From: Myxococcales bacterium
Lineage (GTDB): Bacteria; Myxococcota_A; Polyangia; Fen-1088
Assembly: GCA_003142855.1 (NCBI GenBank)
Contig: PLNW01000008.1
Span: 1 to 42,064, forward strand
Length of the DNA stretch: 42,064 nucleotides
Direction: 5' to 3'
The notes below the pieces were generated by a model, which saw only the letters and a list, made by a program, of their open reading frames with translations, did no database searches and was not told the origin of the DNA. Shown piece by piece: positions 35,084-42,064 of this stretch (the stretch's first letter is position 1; every line of letters begins with the position of its first letter). The position numbers and the translations under genes are program-made.

Positions 35084-35875
35084 TTACTCCAGACTGCTCT
35101 TCGAACGGTTGGCCCATCGTGGGAGCTCAAGCTGCAGCAGGGCTGCGAATTCCTCGATAGCACCAAGGTAGGACTCGGGAGACTCCTCTTCCGCGTCCTG
35201 GGTGTATTGCCAATTGAAGCTGAGCGCGGCGGGTGTCTTCCATCCGAACCACTTGAAGTTCTGCTTCTGGGTCTTCAGAACCTGTTCGTCGTTCCAGTTG
35301 TGACCGAAGAGGACGATGCCGGCTTCGAGCTTCTTCAATTGGGGTATTGGTGCTTCTCCCAGCGTGCTGACCCTGTTCTCGATCCAGCTGAGGCGCTCGA
35401 AGAGGCGCTGATACAGGCTGTTGGTCTGTCCCCAGCGGACGGAGACGAAGAAGACTACGGCTTGCGATCTAAATAATTCGCGGCTGACCTTGTAGAGTTG
35501 GTCGTCCTTGTTATTGAGCGAGGCCCAACATCGGTGCTGGCCCGTTGGGTTCTTGCCATGGTCGCGCAGCCTCGCTTCGGGCATGCCGCAATTGTTGCCG
35601 CGCTTTCCACTAATATTGCCCTCGCAGGTATATATCTTGAGCTTCGCGACATCGAGCAGGGTTACGCGCTTTCTTTCTTGTTTCAAGTGGTCCTTGATTC
35701 GAAGCGCGAGCTGTGTGGTCTTCGGGATATCCCAGGTGTGCTCTTCGTACCGATTGCTCGTAGTCAGCAGCAGGATATCATTCGTCGATTTGAGATACCT
35801 GATGAGCCGCGAGCACGGCTCGATCAACTGAGGCTTTTGGGCGCCTGAGCTGTGCGCATCTGCGAGCTGCTTCAT
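35084..35875 (-). CDS. Flavodoxin-fold NAD(P)H-dependent oxidoreductase-like protein
   Basis: A 263-residue protein. Its front (ILLLTTSNRYEEHTW) resembles the FMN phosphate loop of flavodoxin-like reductases, followed by a helix (TTQLALRIKDHLKQ) and a cysteine-bearing segment (KIYTCEGN, NNCG) like that in iron-sulfur flavoproteins and NADPH-dependent FMN reductases. The strand AVVFFVSVRWGQTNSLYQRL fits the second flavin loop. The last 80 residues have no match I recognise. It lies directly upstream of the methyltransferase, with a few bases between stop and start. Confidence 0.65.
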   Translation of the reverse strand: MKQLADAHSSGAQKPQLIEPCSRLIRYLKSTNDILLLTTSNRYEEHTWDIPKTTQLALRIKDHLKQERKRVTLLDVAKLKIYTCEGNISGKRGNNCGMPEARLRDHGKNPTGQHRCWASLNNKDDQLYKVSRELFRSQAVVFFVSVRWGQTNSLYQRLFERLSWIENRVSTLGEAPIPQLKKLEAGIVLFGHNWNDEQVLKTQKQNFKWFGWKTPAALSFNWQYTQDAEEESPESYLGAIEEFAALLQLELPRWANRSKSSLE

Positions 35876-35904
35876 CTGCCTATGCCCGTTCCGAGAACCT
35901 AGTC

Positions 35905-36675
35905 TCAGTACTTGCCCGGCCGCAAGAGCGACGCTGGAACCTCGGCATCGTACGAGTACCCGTACTGTTCCCAGTAGCCAGTGATCGCGTGATCGGTGAC
36001 CTCAATACGCGAGAGGTATTTTGCACTCTTGTAGCCGTACAAACGAGGCACCACCAAGCGCACGGGAAAACCGTGCGCGAGTGGCAGCGTGGATCCGCCG
36101 ACTCCGTAGCCGAGCAAGGTGCGCGGCTCGCGTGCGACGCTGATGGGCAGCGATTCGGTGTACTCCCCACCCACGCTGTAGAAGCTGACGTACGTGGCGG
36201 ACGGGTCGGCCCCGGCCAAGTCCAGCATGCTGGCGAGGGACACCCCGTTCCAGGGCACGTCGTCGACCGACCAGCCTTCGACACAATGAAAATCGGTCAC
36301 CTGGTCCTGCCGGGCGAGGGCAATGAGATCGGCAAAGCCAAGCGAAAGAGGATTGCTTGTCATGCCGTTGACGGTAAGCGTCCAGCCCGCCAGGATGTCG
36401 ACCAGGTTTTGCGCATCCACCGTGTTTTCGTACCAGTCAGTGAAAATGGGGTCTCTGCCCGAGCCAGGTTGGAAGTCGAAGCCTTGCGCGTCTCCCGCCT
36501 CGTCCGGGCCATCCTCGCCGGCAGCGTCGGGTCGCCCACTATTCGCGGTGTTCGTGCCCAGGCACGCGGAGAGGACATCGCCGCCAAGGGCCAACACGGT
36601 TGCGTTGCCAAGCCACCCCAGCACGGTTCGGCGCTCGACCGTACTCTGCGCAATGGGCGGCTGGCGTGGCTTCAT
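35905..36675 (-). CDS. Molybdopterin-dependent oxidoreductase, sulfite oxidase family, Tat lipoprotein
   Basis: A 256-residue protein. Residues 75-250 are the sulfite-oxidase-type Mo domain: FHCVEGWS with the Mo-ligand Cys131, WNGVSL, YTESLPI and GFPVRLVVPRLYGYKSAKYLS. The N-terminus has a twin-arginine motif (ERRTVLGWL, Arg15-Arg16), a hydrophobic stretch and a lipobox-like LSAC (Cys38), so it is probably exported folded with its cofactor and lipid-anchored. The substrate is unknown; the protein lacks the dimerisation domain of true sulfite oxidases and is closer in size to MsrP/YedY-like enzymes. The Moco operon at 21-25 kb could supply its cofactor. Confidence 0.85.
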   Translation of the reverse strand: MKPRQPPIAQSTVERRTVLGWLGNATVLALGGDVLSACLGTNTANSGRPDAAGEDGPDEAGDAQGFDFQPGSGRDPIFTDWYENTVDAQNLVDILAGWTLTVNGMTSNPLSLGFADLIALARQDQVTDFHCVEGWSVDDVPWNGVSLASMLDLAGADPSATYVSFYSVGGEYTESLPISVAREPRTLLGYGVGGSTLPLAHGFPVRLVVPRLYGYKSAKYLSRIEVTDHAITGYWEQYGYSYDAEVPASLLRPGKY

Positions 36676-36843
36676 CTATTCGTTGGATGCCCTTGTGGAA
36701 AAGTCGGTTCACAAGGTCGCAGCCCGGCGATGAATTCTCGGACAGCACAGGGCCAAGTCGGGGAGCCCGCCTGGGGCTTCTAGTCGCCGTGCTGGCCATC
36801 GCCCAGCGCGGCGCTCGGCGCCGTCGACAGGGCAGTCAGAAGA

Positions 36844-37998
36844 CTAGCTTTCAATAATCTGCTGTTCGGGCCCGGCGCTGGGCGGCACCACAATGGTGAG
36901 ACAAGTGCTCTGGGCCACCCACCTGAAGACGTTGTACCAGAACTGAGGCACGCCGTAGGAAGTCATGGGTGTGTAGCCAACGCATTGTGCGTACTTGACG
37001 GGATCGTCATACTGGAGATCCGGCGTCAAACCCCATTGACTGGTGTAGGTTACCCACTCGTCGCCCCAGGCGAAGACCCGGCCTTTTCCAACGACCTTCG
37101 CCACACCGGCGATTTTGGACTGAGCCGTGGTATCGACGTTGTTTGTCCCGACAATCTGGCAGTCCGCACCCGGGCATGTGATCGACCGCCCCATAAAGAC
37201 GCCAACTTTCCCCAAATTCCTCGTGATGTCGGGAACCTGACTGTTCCAGTTGTTGAATGGAATCGAGCCGTAGGCGCAATAGCAGAGGCTGGGCGGATTG
37301 GGACAGTCGTTGCTGGTGTAGGTATTGTCCCCATCGTAGGTGATGCCGAAGGGAGCAAGCAGCTGATTGAGTGGCACGATCTCGACCGTGCTATCACTAA
37401 AATAGCCTGACATCGCGATAATCGCACCGCCCTTGTTGTTCACCCAGTCATACAACGCCGCGGCGTCGGCAGCGTTGTACGTCCACAGTCCATAGGGGTC
37501 GTATGGGTTGGTGTAAAGTGCCTGCAGAATGATGACGTCGTACTGGCTGAGATCCAAGTCCGTGATGTGAGTGAACGTCTTCAGCATCTGCATGGTTGCA
37601 GTGCCCTTGGTGTTGCTGTTCATGAACGCCTGAAACGCATCCGTGTTGTCGGTGCTGCCGCTGTTCGCGCCATACGTTGCCGGCTGCCCTAGCGACAGAA
37701 TGCGCACCGGCTGGCAGCGAGTGCAGCTGCCAGCATCGTCACACTGAAACCCCTTGAGATCGGGGAGCGGTTCCGGGCTGCCCGCGTCAAAACCACTGAC
37801 TATGACCGAAGCATCGAGGTTGTTGATGATGACGATTTGGCCTCCTGCGCCGCCGTCACTACCAGCGCCGCCCGCATTTCCGCCGCCACCGCTCTGAGAA
37901 CCGCCGCCGCCGGGCGTTGCCTGCACCGTGGCCCCGGCGCAGGCCAGCGAGAGGGAGGATGCGACGAAACCGATGAGGAGAATTCGATGGAACTTCAC
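36844..37998 (-). CDS. Secreted lipoprotein of unknown function with glutamine-amidotransferase-like fold
   Basis: A 384-residue protein with lipobox LSLAC (Cys20), a Gly/Ser linker (about 28-55) and cysteine pairs (CDDAGSCTRC). The remainder has alternating strands and helices, including LDLSQYDVIILQAL and WVNNKGGAIIAMSGYF, reminiscent of the class I glutamine-amidotransferase/ThuA fold, but I see no catalytic Cys-His-Glu set. It lies in the same orientation downstream of the GH12 gene, about 140 bases away, so it may be co-expressed with it and act on the same polymer or surface. Confidence 0.6.
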   Translation of the reverse strand: MKFHRILLIGFVASSLSLACAGATVQATPGGGGSQSGGGGNAGGAGSDGGAGGQIVIINNLDASVIVSGFDAGSPEPLPDLKGFQCDDAGSCTRCQPVRILSLGQPATYGANSGSTDNTDAFQAFMNSNTKGTATMQMLKTFTHITDLDLSQYDVIILQALYTNPYDPYGLWTYNAADAAALYDWVNNKGGAIIAMSGYFSDSTVEIVPLNQLLAPFGITYDGDNTYTSNDCPNPPSLCYCAYGSIPFNNWNSQVPDITRNLGKVGVFMGRSITCPGADCQIVGTNNVDTTAQSKIAGVAKVVGKGRVFAWGDEWVTYTSQWGLTPDLQYDDPVKYAQCVGYTPMTSYGVPQFWYNVFRWVAQSTCLTIVVPPSAGPEQQIIES

Positions 37999-38094
37999 GA
38001 CAGATAAACACCTTGTTGGGATGGAAGAGACAACCTCGGCAAGGATACCATGCCGGGGAATCGTGATCGCGTCTGATGCGTCTATTCCATCTGG

Positions 38095-38130
38095 GGTTGG
38101 CTGCCAGGTGTTCCTGTCGGTGAGCCAACC
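38095..38130 (-). terminator. Possible hairpin after the GH12 gene
   Basis: GGTTGGCT (38095-38102) and AGCCAACC (38123-38130) form a perfect 8-base stem, with an inner CAGG/CCTG stem in the loop. It lies 10 bases past the GH12 stop. There is no T-tract, so termination is uncertain. Confidence 0.4.
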
Positions 38131-38139
38131 GCGCCCGTG

Positions 38140-40686
38140 CTATTGGACGGTGCAGTAGTAGTTGTCGGTATCGAGTCGTCCCGTACCGACGAATACCTCG
38201 GTACCCGCCTCGATGCTGGTCAAATAATGCGAACTGCTCATCCAACCTTTGTTCACCAAGTCCTTGAGGAAGTCCATCATGTTCAGCGTGGCCGACGTGG
38301 TGTTGGTCGTGCGCACGTAGGAGTACACGTTCCAAGTGCCGGTGCTCCCCTTGTGCACTTCCCAGGAGGCGCCGCCAATGGAAGTCGTGGAGTCCACGCC
38401 GCCGATGGGTCCTGCCCCGCCAGCCGTGTACAGCCAAATCATGATCTCCTCCGTCGGCTGGTCGGCGTAGCCTGGGTTGGCCAAAGCGTGAGCGAAAAGA
38501 TCGTAGGACACGTCGATGGTCTGACCCGGGGTGACTCGGTAGTTCCAACCACAAGTCACGTTCTTGTTGGCTGAGATCTGCACCGGGAGCCCCGTGCCGG
38601 TTATCTTCCAGCCCCAATGCCAGCCAAGCACAGCACTGGCATAGGATTTCACCTGGTTGCTGGTGCCGCTCCAGTTCCAATCCGTGCCCCAACCAATCGT
38701 ATTGCCGGAAGTGCAGGTATCCCAAATGCCTTGCCAGCCAGTCGCTCCAGAAATGCCCCACAGGTTGTTATTGATCCAGTACTTGTTCTGGGTTATCGAC
38801 GCATAGGTCGTGCGTGTGTAGTCGAGTTGCGACATGCCGGAGGTGCAAGTACTGGCCTGGCAACTGCCTGCCGAGCAGATGCCAGTGCAAGGCTTGCCGC
38901 AGCCGCCGCAGTTCTGAACGTCGATCTGGGTGTTCACGCATTCGCCACTGCAGTCCGTGTAGCCGGACGGGCAAATGCACTGTCCCGCCTGGCAACTTCG
39001 GGTGGCCGAACAAGCGTTGCCGCAGGCGCCGCAATTCGCATTGTTCGTCTTGGTGTCAACGCAACCCGTGCCGCAGATTGTAAGCCCGGTGCCACAGGCC
39101 GTGTTTCCGATGAATTCGATGTCGTCGATTGCGAGACTGTAGGCGCCAGGGGAAGCAACGTAGCCGGCGTCCCCAGCCGACACGTAGTTCAGTCCGACTT
39201 TGTAGCTTAGGCCGGTAATGCCATTCCCCGTCGTGGTAACAGTGGCCCCATTGGCGGTGCCTGCAGTGAAAGTAGCCCAAGGTACCAGTACCTGGGTCCA
39301 GGTCGTCGTCACCGGGAAATCAATATAGGGCGCTGCGCAGGTTCCCGAGGTACAGGTTCCCCCACCATAGCCTGTGGTATCAGGGGCGCTGGTGTTTTCG
39401 GTGGTGAAGGAGAATGACGCCTTTCCGGTAGGCGTTGTCCCCTGAACCCAGAACGAGATTCCCTGATAGGCCGAAGCATCAACGCAGCCCATCCACATGG
39501 CCAGGGCGCCGCCCCAGCCACTCGCTTGGGTGTTGGATATGCCTAGCGCGTATTTGCTGGCGTTGGCCCCAGGTGAGGACATGGACATGAGCGGAGTGCC
39601 GGTAACATCGTCGTACTCATAAAAGCCTGCGTAGACAGCATTGGCCGCACCTGCGGGAGCGTTGAAGGCAAAAACCCAATTCGTGACTGGATTCGTCCCA
39701 TCGTAGGTGTCGAAATTCACCAACAGGGGAGAACCCAAAGTGGTCTTCTGGTAGCAGTCTTTCACCGGTCGACAGACCCCCGCCGTACAGATCCCGCTGG
39801 CGCAAACCGTAGCGCACTTGCCGCAGTTCGTGGGATCGGTTTGTAGGTTGGCGCATCCCCCAGTACAAGCCGTTTGCCCCGCGGTCGTGCAACTGCAGAC
39901 GCCCGCAGAACAAGTCGCTCCCGTGCCACAGGCAACGCCGCAGCCCGTTGTGCCACAATGGGCAGGATCGGTCTGTAGATCAGCGGGGGCCAGGCATACG
40001 CCGCCGCAAAGGGTGCTACCCGTCGGACATTGACAGACCCCCGACGCGCAGACTTTCCCCCCGGTGCAAGTGATGACGTCGCAAGACAGAGTACTGGTGG
40101 CTGCGACGGTACTGCTGGCACCGCCCGTAGTCGTCACACCGCCAACGCCACTCGTCGTGGTGCTTCCGCCCGGGGTCGGAACGCCACCAGCCCCCGTCGT
40201 CGTGGTACTTCCGCCCTTGGTCGCTCCACCGGTGGTGGTTCCAGCCACGGTGGTTCCACCCACGGTGGTTCCGCCCGTGCTCGCTCCGCCGCTGGTTGCG
40301 CTGCCACCCTTGGTTGCGCTGCCTCCGACGTTGCTCGTGCTGTTGTTCCCGCCAGCGGTCGAGCCATCGAAAGTCGAGCCACCCATGCTGGCATTGCCGC
40401 CCCCGCTGCCAGAACTGCTGCTTCCGCCTGCGGCACCGCCTGAGCTAGACACGGTCCCATTGCCACCCATGCTGCTAGTGGCGCCACCCAGGTTCTGGGT
40501 GCCACCCACGTTGCTGGTGGCTGCGCTGCTTGCGCTGCTCGTACCCCCATGGCCAACCGCTCCACCTGAGGTAGGCGGGAGTGGTGTTGTGGGGGATTGC
40601 AGCTTGGTACATCCGGCCGCAATCATGAAGGTGGAAAATAGCGTAACGCCCAACTTCAGCCAGGCACTCGAATTTGGCGATTGCAT
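38140..40686 (-). CDS. Modular GH12 endoglucanase/xyloglucanase lipoprotein
   Basis: An 848-residue protein from ATG 40686 with GGAGG upstream. Signal peptide with lipobox IAAGC (Cys26); Gly/Ser/Thr linker (about 35-195); cysteine-rich repeats of the C-x-G-x-C-x-NLQTDPxNCGxC type (about 200-310 and 555-615); between them a beta-sandwich domain resembling a CBM11-like carbohydrate-binding module (about 315-550). The C-terminal 230 residues are GH12: KYWINNNLWG, WGWKITG, nucleophile Glu747 in EEIMIWL and acid/base Glu830 in AGTEVF. It should cut beta-1,4-glucan or xyloglucan at the cell surface. Confidence 0.88.
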   Translation of the reverse strand: MQSPNSSAWLKLGVTLFSTFMIAAGCTKLQSPTTPLPPTSGGAVGHGGTSSASSAATSNVGGTQNLGGATSSMGGNGTVSSSGGAAGGSSSSGSGGGNASMGGSTFDGSTAGGNNSTSNVGGSATKGGSATSGGASTGGTTVGGTTVAGTTTGGATKGGSTTTTGAGGVPTPGGSTTTSGVGGVTTTGGASSTVAATSTLSCDVITCTGGKVCASGVCQCPTGSTLCGGVCLAPADLQTDPAHCGTTGCGVACGTGATCSAGVCSCTTAGQTACTGGCANLQTDPTNCGKCATVCASGICTAGVCRPVKDCYQKTTLGSPLLVNFDTYDGTNPVTNWVFAFNAPAGAANAVYAGFYEYDDVTGTPLMSMSSPGANASKYALGISNTQASGWGGALAMWMGCVDASAYQGISFWVQGTTPTGKASFSFTTENTSAPDTTGYGGGTCTSGTCAAPYIDFPVTTTWTQVLVPWATFTAGTANGATVTTTGNGITGLSYKVGLNYVSAGDAGYVASPGAYSLAIDDIEFIGNTACGTGLTICGTGCVDTKTNNANCGACGNACSATRSCQAGQCICPSGYTDCSGECVNTQIDVQNCGGCGKPCTGICSAGSCQASTCTSGMSQLDYTRTTYASITQNKYWINNNLWGISGATGWQGIWDTCTSGNTIGWGTDWNWSGTSNQVKSYASAVLGWHWGWKITGTGLPVQISANKNVTCGWNYRVTPGQTIDVSYDLFAHALANPGYADQPTEEIMIWLYTAGGAGPIGGVDSTTSIGGASWEVHKGSTGTWNVYSYVRTTNTTSATLNMMDFLKDLVNKGWMSSSHYLTSIEAGTEVFVGTGRLDTDNYYCTVQ

Positions 40687-41261
40687 AGACAGCCTCCGAT
40701 CCTCAGCGAGCCAAGCGGTACCTAAGACAAGCTGCAGCCTGTTACCATCACAGGAGCCGTGTCCAGAGGTATTTCCAGAATCCCTGTCGCCTTCCTTGTG
40801 GCTGACGCCAGCCGTCTTGTCAACCAGCCTCTACCCGAAGTCTGGCCAACATGGCGTCTGCGTTTCCTCCAACGCTGATCAGTTTGGTCGCAGCCTATCC
40901 TGATTCGTGTCGATGCGTGACGGGAGACGCCGGTACGTAGGGCGGGGACGCATCGGATGGCGCCATCGGCGGAGCGCCAGCGGGCGGCTCAGGCGGTTCC
41001 GGCAGTGGCAGCGGCGGCAGGGTAGGGGGTGACACGGGCGGAACGAGCATCGGCGATACCGTCGCTGGTGGCCGTACAGGCGGCACGAGCATGGGCGGAA
41101 CCGGCGCTATCGCCGAGTTGCCTGAGTTCCATGGTCATGTACGCATAACGGTGTGCCGTTCAGCGGCGGGCGCCGGCGACTCGGCCGCTCGACTCTACAC
41201 GATGTTTCTGCGGCGATCGCGTCCGCCGCAACGGGTTGGGCAGCGTTCCCGTGATATGGCT
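40687..41261. other. Long intergenic stretch with a linker remnant
   Basis: The left part should hold the GH12 promoter. The middle holds a decayed linker listed separately. I see no complete gene, RNA or clear regulatory site otherwise. Confidence 0.4.
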
Positions 41262-41276
41262 GATATTGCCATCTAG
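40941..41276 (+). pseudogene. Remnant of a Gly/Thr-rich lipoprotein linker
   Basis: From 40941 the frame encodes GGAPAGGSGGSGSGSGG, then GGDTGGTS, AGGRTGGTSMGGTG, exactly the linker type seen in the window's hydrolase lipoproteins. It has a stop right before it and no start or signal peptide, and after about 41100 it continues into unrelated sequence up to a stop at 41274. It is probably what is left of another surface enzyme gene. The antisense proline-rich frame is a shadow of it. Confidence 0.55.
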
Positions 41277-41289
41277 GTATGGTAGTATC
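41262..41289 (+). promoter_or_regulatory. Operator of the second VapBC module
   Basis: GATATTGCCAT (41262-41272) and ATGGTAGTATC (41279-41289) form an 11-base imperfect palindrome (9 of 11 pairs) around a 6-base spacer. A TAGTAT -10-like box (41283-41288) lies inside it, 7 bases before the antitoxin ATG, so binding would repress the operon. Confidence 0.55.
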
Positions 41290-41295
41290 GGCCGC

Positions 41296-41508
41296 ATGAA
41301 GAAGACAATGCACATCGACGAGGAACTGCTTCGCCATGCCAAGGTTGCGTGCCATGCCAATACTGACACAGACACGGTTAGGCTCGGCCTTGAGGCGCTT
41401 GTTCGGCACGCCGCCTATGAGCGGTTGCGCGCGCTTCGTGGCGCGGAGCCACGCGCTCGCGACGTGCCCCGCCGAAGGGAGCATCCGAGGAGCCGTAGGG
41501 CAGCGTGA
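41296..41508 (+). CDS. vapB: VapB-type antitoxin, second copy
   Basis: A 70-residue protein from ATG 41296. The front (KKTMHIDEELLRHAKVA, TVRLGLEALVRHAAYERL) is a ribbon-helix-helix DNA-binding domain of the VapB type; the tail is strongly basic (RRREHPRSRRAA). No ribosome site is visible and the -10-like box is 7 bases upstream, suggesting a leaderless start. It overlaps the toxin by GTGA/TGATG. Confidence 0.82.
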   Translation: MKKTMHIDEELLRHAKVACHANTDTDTVRLGLEALVRHAAYERLRALRGAEPRARDVPRRREHPRSRRAA

Positions 41509-41891
41509 TGGTCTTAGTGGATACTTCGGTCTGGATTCGGTTCCTTGCTGGCCGTGAGCCATTTGCCAGCGGCCTTGACGAACTTCTTGGTCGCGACGAG
41601 GTGGTTGGCCACGAGATGGTTTTCGGCGAATTGCTGATCGGCGACATTGGTGGCGGAAGAAGGAATCTTCTCGAAGCTTACGCGCAGATGCACCAAGCCG
41701 ATACAGTCGCCCACCAGGAAGTCGTGGAGTTTGTGCGTGAGCGACGACTATTCGGGCGAGGTGTCGGCTGGATCGACGTAAGCATCCTGGCATCCGCAGT
41801 GGTCGGGGGATTCCAGATGTGGACTGCAGATCCACGATTCCTCACGTTGGCCAATGAACTTCGGGTCGCCTACTCTCCGACCCCGTCGTAG
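41505..41891 (+). CDS. vapC: VapC-type PIN ribonuclease toxin, second copy
   Basis: A PIN-domain protein of 127-128 residues starting at GTG 41505 or ATG 41508. LVDTSVWIRFL carries the first Asp, FGELL the Glu, and WIDVSILASAV plus WTADPRF the remaining acids, so the active site looks complete. It differs clearly from the first VapC, so the two modules are not recent copies. Confidence 0.87.
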   Translation: MMVLVDTSVWIRFLAGREPFASGLDELLGRDEVVGHEMVFGELLIGDIGGGRRNLLEAYAQMHQADTVAHQEVVEFVRERRLFGRGVGWIDVSILASAVVGGFQMWTADPRFLTLANELRVAYSPTPS

Positions 41892-42064
41892 TCTGCCCAA
41901 CGATTGCGCGTTCATGGGCCGCGCGCAAGCGGCTGCAACGGCTGCAACGGGTTCGGCAGCGCCCACGACCGCGATCGCGTGACGGTAGCTCCCCCCAACT
42001 AGTTCACCCTCCGCCAATCCCCCGCCGCAACATCACTCCACAGGTGTCCGTCCGCCAGTCCGCC
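41892..42064. other. Right-edge stretch, possible partial gene end
   Basis: On the minus strand the last 66 bases (42064-41999) are open and read to a TAG, ending DGHLWSDVAAGDWRRVN, which could be the C-terminus of a gene lying to the right. I do not recognise it. The rest of the stretch holds GCAACGGGTTCGGCAGCG, a near copy of a segment at 41228, and GCGATCGCGT, also present at 41213. Confidence 0.3.

Overview
The window looks like chromosomal DNA of a myxobacterium-like (Myxococcota, Polyangia-type) soil bacterium. It is GC-rich. Its secreted enzymes are lipoproteins with very long Gly/Thr/Ser-rich linkers, one protein carries a MYXO-CTERM-type sorting signal, and soluble hybrid histidine kinases are present. 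This assignment is inferred from gene style, not from a database match.

Layout. 0-2.3 kb: a DUF35 (Zn-ribbon/OB-fold) gene followed by decayed fragments: an integrase tail, the N-terminus of an SRPBCC protein, a truncated DUF1801 gene and an orphan C-terminal fragment. 2.2-5.7 kb: a large lectin-linker-GH78 rhamnosidase lipoprotein. 6.1-8.3 kb: a HigBA-type toxin-antitoxin pair with a clear operator, then a headless transposase and fragments of a receiver domain and a PAS sensor. 8.3-13.7 kb: a translationally coupled four-gene operon of corrinoid protein, UroD/MtaA-like methyltransferase, RACo-type corrinoid activator and hybrid histidine kinase. 13.7-17.5 kb: two divergent GH5 lipoproteins. 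17.7-20.7 kb: a soluble hybrid kinase with a LacI-type sugar-sensing domain. 21.1-24.7 kb: a molybdenum cofactor operon (moeA, moaA, moaC, MOSC-MogA fusion). 24.8-32.3 kb: a patch of small toxin-antitoxin modules and remnants (MazEF-like, orphan MqsA, antitoxin with truncated PIN, VapBC, orphan HicB) around an OLD-like ATPase/TOPRIM protein and a beta-helix surface protein. 32.4-34.2 kb: a GH30 lipoprotein. 34.3-36.7 kb: methyltransferase, flavodoxin-fold reductase and a Tat-exported molybdenum oxidoreductase. 36.8-40.7 kb: a lipoprotein of unknown function and a modular GH12 lipoprotein. 40.9-41.9 kb: a linker remnant and a second VapBC.

How it fits together. GH78, two GH5, GH30, GH12 and possibly the beta-helix protein form a scattered set for plant cell wall polymers (rhamnosides, cellulose or mannan, glucuronoxylan, xyloglucan). 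The LacI-type kinase is a plausible saccharide sensor beside them. The corrinoid operon could demethylate a plant-derived methyl donor such as a lignin methoxyl group, with its own kinase as sensor; this is inference. The Moco operon could supply the Mo oxidoreductase about 11 kb away. The rest is accessory DNA: toxin-antitoxin modules, a probable defence ATPase/nuclease and relics of transposition.

The most unusual observations are: (1) the corrinoid operon with its own kinase and an MtaA-like enzyme lacking one expected zinc-ligand cysteine; (2) a near-identical 33-nt repeat forming the 3' coding end of two unrelated genes in the same frame; (3) five toxin-antitoxin starts placed 6-7 nt after a -10-like hexamer, suggesting leaderless translation.
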